Shown here: positions 57,296 to 64,000 of the stretch, one piece after another
Position numbering within the stretch: the stretch's first letter is position 1
Layout of the letters: every line of letters starts with the position of its first letter
Assembly (NCBI GenBank): GCA_000697355.1
Contig: JNEN01000804.1
Span: 62,001-126,000, forward strand
Source of the DNA: Syncephalastrum monosporum B8922
Lineage: Eukaryota > Mucoromycota > Mucoromycetes > Mucorales > Syncephalastraceae
Direction of reading: 5' to 3'
DNA length: 64,000 nucleotides
The notes under the pieces: model-generated
Databases searched by the model: none
What the model saw: only the letters and a program-made list of their open reading frames with translations
What the model was told of the DNA's origin: nothing
Position numbers and translations under genes: made by a program

Positions 57296-58032
57296 ATGTC
57301 CATCGTCACTGTCATCGTCACCACGCCCGAGAACATTAATGCCGAGCGCCGTCTCGACAAGGGCTGGACTGTCCTTGATCTCAAGGTACGATGAGCTGGA
57401 AGGATAGGATAAAAGTGATGAATGCTGATCGGCAGAGGAATGGCACAGTACAAACTTGAGCCCATTACAGGCATACCAGCAGATACTCAGAGCCTCAGCC
57501 TCTACAAAAACGACACTCTCGTCGGTCCTATCGATGACGAATCGCGCCTTGTCGGATCATACCCCATTGACGACTTTAATCGCTTGCACGTAAGCTGAGC
57601 TCATACGCTTTCGTATTGCTGTCGTACGAAACCCCCTTTTCCTTAAAATGAATAGGTCATCGATACCAATCCGTCCCGCATAAGAAACCAGTACACCGAT
57701 GTTTCCCTTGTCGAGAAATTCGAGTTGACCGAAGACGAGTACCGGAAACGAAACGGTAATTGCCATAAGGAAGAATAGGAGGACAAAAAAGAAAAAGACG
57801 CAAACGCTCAATTAGCACGAATGGCCAGATACTGTCCGTGCATTCAAGGAGCGCAACAAGCTTGGACGTTTCTCAGACGAAGCAGCAGAGCAAATGGCTG
57901 CAGCCGCGCGTGAGAATGAGGAAGCTGCCAAAACCATAAAGCTGGGCGACCGTTGTGAAGTGCAACTCGTGAGCGAAGCATCCAAACGCCGAGGCACGGT
58001 GCGCTTCATTGGTAGGCTATTAAGAAGAAAAA

Positions 58033-58063
<31 letters not shown>

Positions 58064-58362
58064 AAGAGAAGAACAGTTGTATGAAAGAAACAAACAAACA
58101 ATTAACTATGTTACCTTTCTCTTTTCTTCTCTGTTCTTTTCTCTGCTTGTGCTGGATAGGAACGGTCCATTTCCAAGACGGTCTTTGGGTCGGCGTCCAG
58201 TATGATGAGCCCTTGGGTAAGAACGACGGCAGCGTGCAGGGAGAGCGATATTTCACCTGTCCACCCAAGTACGGCGCTTTCGTCCGGCCATCCAAGGTCA
58301 CCGTGGGTGACTTCCCAGAAGAGGATCTGCTGTTGACTGATGATGAGCTTGAAGAAATGTAA
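57296..58362 (+). CDS. TBCB: Tubulin-folding cofactor B (CAP-Gly protein; Alp11-like)
   Basis: 238 residues, five exons (57296-57385, 57449-57589, 57656-57755, 57829-58011, 58160-58362). An N-terminal ubiquitin-like domain ([37 protein letters not shown]) is followed by a charged coiled coil (about residues 120-150) and a C-terminal CAP-Gly domain with [20 protein letters not shown] and [13 protein letters not shown]. The end EELM-like tail DDELEEM supplies the acidic C-terminal motif of CAP-Gly proteins. Cofactor B binds alpha-tubulin and, with cofactor E, takes part in folding and dissociating the tubulin dimer. The last intron contains a 28-A run. Confidence 0.95.
58028..58055 (+). repeat. 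Poly(A) run inside the last TBCB intron
   Basis: Twenty-eight consecutive A in the 148-nt intron between exons 4 and 5. It is likely length-variable. Confidence 0.95.
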
Positions 58363-59272
58363 ATAAAAGCAAAGCACCTCTTTGGTCAATATCCCTCACG
58401 TGTGTGTGTGCGCACAATAAAGTAAAGATTCAAAGGTAAACAAACTAATATGTGGCGCTTCATATTCTGGGGACTGGAGAAGGTAGTATGCACGCGTCCA
58501 CATCCATACACGTACTGCACTTTCACGCAATCCGTCTGCATCTGCGTATAAATCGCATCAGCGAAAGAATAGTTTATTTTTGGAGCTGCAAACACGACAT
58601 CATGTGTCGTCAGGCGAGCTAGGAGAATGAAGTTAAATAAGGGGCTATATATCGATACGTACAAAAGCATAAGCATGTAATGCCATGTACAGCACATTAT
58701 GTAGGCAGTCTATGCCTCTGTCTGCCATTGGGCAAGAGGAAAGGGATCTTCAAGAAGCGAGATTGTTTATACTGTATCGCCCACTTTGGGATGGAATGAA
58801 CCCGATCTGCTTTCATTTTCTTTTTTTTTCAATTAGAAATCACAACAACACGTGTGTCAGTGTATATGTGTACGGTGTATACATTTACATTTTGCCAATC
58901 GGAGAGAGCTTATCATGTTGGCGTCTAGACTCCCTCTCTTGTGTTGATTTTTTCCGCTATGTGTTGATATGATCACTCTTGCGGCGATTTTCTATGGTCG
59001 TGCAACGTCAACAAAAGGCATGTTTAATGACTCGGTGCAGCACAACTCCGTCTTCATACGACGCTTCCCACTTTCTGCTTTATGTAAGCTATTTTTACTG
59101 GAGAAGAGAAAAGATTTCACTGCATGAAAAAGAGACAAAAATACGCATAGTGCAAGCCAGCATCATCACTGGTCATGGATTTTCCTATCATAACCGAACA
59201 TGGGCGACATGACAATCAGAAAGGGTGAAACAAGCTAGGCAGAAGCGAATGGGGTGCTTATTTGTGTCCGTG

Positions 59273-59312
<40 letters not shown>

Positions 59313-59825
59313 ATCAATACATGAGATAGTTTTGGATGGAACGTTCTTTTGGATGCTGCTGGCTTTTTATTCGGTGTATAGAGTTTTAATAGTATACTTT
59401 CTGTCGATACCGAATCATGTGATAAGTGGCATTCATAGGTGAGTGTGGTCCCCCGCATCATGACGCTTGGTCTCCGCTGAATTGGGGGCCCTTCCTGTGC
59501 TGCCCCGCCGCTGCCCCTTCCCTTTTCTTCCACTGGGTGGGTGATGTGCATGCAGAGCAACTGCTGTTCTCTGCGTGGGATCCGGTTCCCCGTTCCCCTA
59601 CATATGGCAACAACACCGGCCAGCCAGTCATCTAGGCCCATTCGACACCACGTTTTCAGTAATGCTCTGTCTCCCCCCAAAACAGCGCTTTTGGTCAATC
59701 ACGCATAAAAAGAAGGAGTTGTCTTCCATCTTTGCGTTCCTCTGACCGTTCTCTTCTTCTCTTCTGTTTCCTTCGCATCTATCAATCCTGTTTCTCGCTC
59801 TTCGCCTCTCTCTTAAAACCATATC
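58363..59825. other. Intergenic region (1.46 kb)
   Basis: No gene supported. Contains the CA microsatellite listed separately. The 120 bp before the next ATG are CT-rich, as in several promoters of this window. Confidence 0.5.
59275..59310 (+). repeat. (CA)n dinucleotide microsatellite
   Basis: About 18 uninterrupted AC/CA units. Confidence 0.97.
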
Positions 59826-60753
59826 ATGGCGCAACCTACCTTTATTCCTGTTCAAGGTCTTCCAGAAGATGAAGACCCTCATCATTTACCCTCGACACCT
59901 GCAACCATGTCGTCGTGTGAAGAATGCCTTGCCAAGTCCAAGGGCTGTCTTGGCACCAGCAGCGTAGGTAAGTTCGTTACCCACTCACAAGAAATAAACT
60001 TCAGCTGCTTATATTTCGACAAAACAATCAGTGGATCCTCGTCCGCGACACAGGGACTACGGATCGATGCGCCAGTATGGCAAATTCTTAGGTGCCTATC
60101 GCTTTAGCTCTTCGTGTCTTTTTTTTTTTTTTTTGCGAAACTAACGATGGGCAAAAATAGACCCTGCAGACGCGGGACCGCGATCGACTTTGACGCAGAC
60201 CCGGTGGCCAAGCAACAGTTACTATGGTAAACAGAAAAGCTCCATCAGCCGTAGCAGTAGTCAGTTTTCGTTCAAGACGGCCATGAGCTCTGTTACTATG
60301 GAAAGTACCTCCACTGCGGCTCCAGCCACGCCGCAGCATACCACCGTGAGCCCCAATGACAAAGATGAGGGTCTTTATTTGCTCTGGACGCATCAGTTGC
60401 TGCGCGAACGTGGCTTCAAGCCGGCTTCCTGTCGTGAGGGCAGCGATCTGCTGGATTACTCAACGACAGCGGATGGGCATGACGAGGACGACTACGACGA
60501 CGACGATGACTGCGATAGCCGAAGCACCGATAGCAGCCTGACGCAAGATAGTCTTCTTCTGCAGCACCCATCTGGATTTTTTGATGCAACCGACCAGCTT
60601 TTCATGGCCCCCTCGGCCTCCTCGTCATTCTACCCGCATCAAGCCATGTCTTTGCGCTCTTCCATACAGCATTCATCATATCACTCGGGCCCTTCTCGGC
60701 CCGAATCTTCTTCATCTCTATGGTTTTCAATCAAGTCTTGTTTTGCTTGCTAG
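59826..60753 (+). CDS. Hypothetical acidic Ser-rich protein with possible C-terminal CaaX box
   Basis: 264 residues, three exons (59826-59967, 60032-60091, 60161-60753) joined by standard introns in matching phase. I do not recognise the family. The only ordered-looking stretch is EGLYLLWTHQLLRERGFKPA (about residues 140-160); the rest is Ser/Thr-rich with an Asp-rich segment (DEDDYDDDDDCD) and two Cys near the N-terminus (SSCEECLAKSKGCLG). The last four residues, CFAC, fit a CaaX prenylation signal, after a serine/lysine context (SIKSCFAC). Membrane attachment is therefore possible but unproven. Confidence 0.65.
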
Positions 60754-61471
60754 ACTAATTTATAACACATTATTATAACTTTTTCATTGTATACATCTCT
60801 TTATACCTCTATCCCTTTCTATACATAAATGCAAGGTACCCAGTAAATTCTTATCATTGTCTGATGCGTGCCCCCGATCGGTCAGCTGTCATGCATATGA
60901 GAGATTTCTGGGTTTGTGCTGACTGTTGAGGCTTTGACTTGCGGCAATAGAACAGTAGAAAATCGTTTTGAAGGCCAACATCGTGTGATATCGGTTACAA
61001 GATCTCAATGAAAAGTCGGCAGTGCCTCCACCGCCATAACGGCCCTGAATTGCCAAGGGTCGCACAGACCACTGGATGTATGTACTGGAATGAGTGATCT
61101 TATTGGGAGGGGTGCCGCCGATCCTTATGCAACAGGCCAGCTGACAGCGTGACAGACGGTCCTGCCCTGTGAGGGTCCCTGTTTACCACCTGAGTGTCAA
61201 GACCTCAAACTCTATAATGGCCTCGAGGTAACACGTCATATGTCATCGACGCTGGTTTATCTTTGCTGATTTTCTCGTCCGTCTAGCGAAAATATGTAAT
61301 GCGGACCATGGTGCTCGACTGGGAACGCACAAGTAAGCCTGCTGGCGACATACGCTCAGACCATGATGCATCATCGTGTGAGAGAGACAAATGTCAGGTT
61401 ATAGTAACGTACTGTATATAAAAGCTACTAGTGCTCTTGGAATCCCGAGAGAAAGATAAAATATCGTTTTC
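60754..61471. other. Intergenic region (718 bp)
   Basis: 3' flank of the preceding gene and promoter of the F-box gene; a TATA-like TGTATATAAAAG lies at about 61414-61425, 47 bp before the ATG. No other feature. Confidence 0.5.
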
Positions 61472-62410
61472 ATGCTTCTTTCGCATCTACCACCCGAATT
61501 GATTTGTCGCATCTTCGCGTACACGGACAGTCCACAGGACTACACAGCCCTGCAGTGTACGAGCCGGCGGATCCAGACACTAGGACGCGCCCTCGCATGC
61601 CGGCTCGCCTTTTTGTACAACTACTTTGGCGCCGACCGACCTATTTACAAACACTATTATCCGCGGCTTGTCCAGTGGATAGCATCTACGGGGGTAGAGC
61701 CGATGGGTCACAGTATGGCCAAGACAGCACGACGCATTCCCACTCGCCTGTTTGTCGATGGTTTCCAAAACTCACGGTGGGCGGATATCAACCCGATGGT
61801 CCTGTTTCGCTCCGAGTCTGTAGCTGGACCGTACACCGTACCCTCTGTGCCGGATGACCACACACCGCCGTTGGTCCGCGCTAAACAAGCATCCAGACAC
61901 AGGTTGGTTGAGAACAACGTGATCCGAGGCGTGCGACGCGTGTACCTGGATGCGGAGGTCTGGGTGGACCCCAACCAGAGAGTCGCTTGCGATTGTGTGT
62001 TTCACCAGGTCGATACCATTTACTGCTTCACTTTCAGCAGCGGTGTGCGCGAGGTGCACATGGGCCGGATCCTGTACCAAGACGAAGGGATCGTGTCGGA
62101 TACAACTTGGTCGTCGTTCCTTTCGGTGCGCCACATGAATACGACGTCAATTCAGGTGATGCCGACCCCCAAACGCCATCGCCGCCTATGGGCCCCGTGT
62201 TTGCTGCAGTCCCTGGAGGACTGTACGTTGCACCGTCGGATCACCAAGGGCGGCTTGTCGGCAGGTCGTCGTTTTGACTATGTCTTTGTCTACGAGCACG
62301 CCCCAGACGATACTATCTGCCTCGAATTCTGTGCACGAACACGGAACGGTGATCTAGAACCGCGAGGGTTTGTCCTCATGAAAGAGTTTTGTATTGACTG
62401 GAAAACGTAA
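61472..62410 (+). CDS. F-box protein, function unknown
   Basis: Intronless, 312 residues. The N-terminus LSHLPPELICRIFAYTDSPQDYTALQCTSRR is a clear F-box, which would bind Skp1 in an SCF ubiquitin ligase. The remaining 270 residues show no WD40 or leucine-rich repeats; they are rich in aromatic and basic residues and resemble the lineage-specific substrate domains of many fungal F-box proteins. The target cannot be inferred. It converges with PRP38, 77 bp between stops. A TATA-like element precedes the start. Confidence 0.75.
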   Translation: MLLSHLPPELICRIFAYTDSPQDYTALQCTSRRIQTLGRALACRLAFLYNYFGADRPIYKHYYPRLVQWIASTGVEPMGHSMAKTARRIPTRLFVDGFQNSRWADINPMVLFRSESVAGPYTVPSVPDDHTPPLVRAKQASRHRLVENNVIRGVRRVYLDAEVWVDPNQRVACDCVFHQVDTIYCFTFSSGVREVHMGRILYQDEGIVSDTTWSSFLSVRHMNTTSIQVMPTPKRHRRLWAPCLLQSLEDCTLHRRITKGGLSAGRRFDYVFVYEHAPDDTICLEFCARTRNGDLEPRGFVLMKEFCIDWKT

Positions 62411-62487
62411 AAACTATGTACAGATGTATATTGTTCCCCCCAAAAAAATAAAATACGACGATACCCATTATTGTTATCAACCTGATT

Positions 62488-63284
62488 CTAATCCTCCTCG
62501 TCCTGGTCGCTTTTCTTTCTGTTGTCCTCCTCATCTGACTCAAGATCTTGGTCAAGGAAGCTCTCTCTGGGATCCAGATCATCATTGTCTTCGAGCACGT
62601 GACGGGCTATCAGGCGAGGCAACATCACATCGCACACGCGTTCATTCCGTAGCAGCTCATCGATGAACTCGTCCATGTGCGTGAGGTGGTATCCCTCTAT
62701 CGAATCCATCGGTGAGTCACTTGGCTTTGAGTATAAACAGACGCCATTACCTCCTTCTCGTACGCGCAATTTACGATAATCGTTCAAGAGAGGCTCAAGG
62801 TACTTGTAGATCTCGACCGACCGCGCTACCAGACGCCAGTAAAAGGCGGCCAGGGCTCGCAGATATTTAAAGTCTTCTTGCTGAATCAGCTGAATGACAA
62901 TGTCTTTCTCGGGTTGCAGTTGGAGCATCTTGAGGGTCAGGCACAGGAAAGGCGTGGGCTGCTGTCCAGCGTATTGACCTCCCATGTACTCTAGTTCGAC
63001 CGCCTTGTCCATGAGCGTAGCAGCTAAACACATGAGACAAAAAGTGCGTGTCAGTACAGCTGTAATGAGAAAAGGGTAAAGTAAGGCTGTGGATCACCTG
63101 TCAGGCCAAAGCATTCCTCCTTCCAGTACATGGAATCATAGATGCGCTCACGAATGATCTTCTCGACCAGGTGCTGTGGATCTGTTCCGTGCACTTGAAT
63201 AGCATCGGCTACCGTACGATTGGCTGAAGCGGCGCGTTAGTTACCGTAAGCATTGTTCTTTTGCAGAGAAAGAATCATACCCAT
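62488..63284 (-). CDS. PRP38: Pre-mRNA-splicing factor 38 (Prp38/PRP38A)
   Basis: 221 residues from three exons (63284-63281, 63223-63098, 63023-62488); the first exon holds only ATG plus one base. Strong match to PRP38A: MANRTVADAIQVHGTDPQHL, IYDSMYWKEECFGLTA, PTPFLCLTLKMLQLQPEKDI, EDFKYLRALAAFYWRL, IYKYLEPLLNDYRKLRV, HMDEFIDELLRNERVCDVML. Prp38 belongs to the tri-snRNP-associated B complex and is needed for spliceosome activation. The C-terminus is acidic without the RS-rich tail of metazoan PRP38A. A 54-nt segment (62750-62697) has perfect splice signals and may be a further intron, giving 203 residues. Confidence 0.95.
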
Positions 63285-63589
63285 GGCGGATGTGCAGCAG
63301 AAAAGAAAAGACGCATCAATTCGCTGCGTCGCCGAAACACAATTTAGGCATTGTTGCCCAGCACTTTATAAAAATGACCCGCCTGATATTTGGATAATCC
63401 TGCAACCGATAGTATCCTTCACATAAATATCACACAAACGATGACTCGTGTTGTAGAAAAACATTCATTAGATGGACTCTTCGTGCTATTCCTGGAAAGT
63501 TTCAAACAATGTGCTATGTATAATATAGTTACATGGTGCTCTCTAGCGAACAGATATAAATTTCGCTGCGTCTGTGGTAGGGCACCCAT
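63285..63589. other. Intergenic region between PRP38 and NPC1 genes (305 bp)
   Basis: PRP38 promoter and NPC1 3' region on the same strand. No other feature seen. Confidence 0.5.
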
Positions 63590-64000
63590 TTATACCCTAC
63601 GGTGGTTATGATCGGTATCTTCATCCTCGTCCGGTATGTCCGTGGTGAGAATCTGATCCGAACTATTATTGTCGTCAATGAGGAGCCCTCCATGGCCTCG
63701 GCCCCAGTCTTGATTATCGGTCCACACGAACCCATCTTCATCAAAGTCGCCCAGGAGCGCCATGCCCTCGCCGCCGTACATGCTGAGGAGCACGGGCAAG
63801 AGGACCAGACCGTGTAGTGCACCGAGGACCACAATAGCAAGGTACATGCGGAAGTAGTACACCTCAAAAATCTTGGATCTCGTGAACGCCAGCACCACGA
63901 TACCCGCAAACTTGGTGAGCGTGATGCCGCAAAACACCTGGCAAAACAAATCATGTCAATTGGGATTCTCTTCATGAATTCGTGTTTCTTCCCCAACTTA
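63590..64000 (-). CDS. NPC1: NPC1/NCR1-type sterol transporter, C-terminal exon only (partial)
   Basis: The last coding exon runs from 63937 to the stop at 63590; the sequence from 63938 to the window edge is intron, and its first bases (minus strand TAAGTTGG) suggest a GTAAGT donor with its G just outside. The exon encodes [18 protein letters not shown], the final transmembrane helices ([30 protein letters not shown]) and an acidic cytosolic tail of about 60 residues. The first part matches the end of NPC1, the lysosomal/vacuolar RND-family protein that exports cholesterol or ergosterol. The remainder of the gene lies to the right of the window. Confidence 0.88.

Noticed and set aside
1..64000. 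CRISPR array, insertion sequence, phage or operon structure
   Set aside because: Nothing of the kind is present; spliceosomal introns and gene families show that the window is eukaryotic.

Overview
This is nuclear DNA from a fungus, most probably an early-diverging one (Mucoromycota, such as a Mucorales or Umbelopsis-like lineage). The genes are intron-rich, and the introns are mostly 50-75 nt with GT...AG ends. The gene set mixes fungal families (Sfc1 and Dal5-type transporters, Rua1-domain factor, DGAT2 of the oleaginous-fungus type, LEE1-like CCCH protein) with families usually thought of as animal-type (NELF-B, Slo/BK-type K+ channel, ceruloplasmin-like cupredoxin, a MOCS1 locus with separable A and B parts). 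The genus cannot be fixed from the sequence alone. No tRNA, rRNA, CRISPR array or intact transposon was found.

Layout. 0-9.5 kb: NELF-B, a Dal5-type transporter, a fungal multi-spanning membrane protein, U2A', a small mitochondrial protein and Dgk1-type diacylglycerol kinase. 9.9-22 kb: CCCH zinc-finger protein, ceruloplasmin-like protein, a 22-exon Slo-type channel, MOCS1A/MOCS1B and ribosomal protein eS25. 22-33.8 kb: sparse; a possible small secreted peptide, rhamnogalacturonan hydrolase, succinate/fumarate carrier and a mucin-like membrane protein. 33.8-42.7 kb: dense housekeeping block with DGAT2, a PHOSPHO-type HAD phosphatase, endonuclease III, fructosamine-3-kinase family protein, cofactor-independent phosphoglycerate mutase and Sub2/UAP56. 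44.5-48 kb: Rua1-domain and homeodomain transcription factors. 48-54.8 kb: 6.9 kb with no gene I can support. 54.8-64 kb: dipeptidyl peptidase III, tubulin cofactor B, an acidic Ser-rich protein, an F-box protein, Prp38, and the last exon of NPC1 running off the right edge.

The genes do not form one pathway. Loose themes are lipid metabolism (Dgk1 makes phosphatidate from diacylglycerol, DGAT2 makes triacylglycerol, NPC1 moves sterol), mRNA production (NELF-B, U2A', Prp38, Sub2) and central carbon flow (Sfc1, phosphoglycerate mutase). Gene ends are often very close in convergent pairs (43-205 bp).

The most interesting points are: a dipeptidyl peptidase III whose hallmark HEXXGH zinc motif has lost one residue to become HELGH; a MOCS1 locus with a double-glycine MOCS1A stop plus an in-frame bypass splice to MOCS1B, as in animals; a two-domain ceruloplasmin-like protein lacking one of the His-x-His copper motifs; and a fungal Slo-type channel without the acidic calcium bowl. 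All gene models were built by hand from splice signals and reading phase; the exon lengths of every multi-exon model sum to whole codons.
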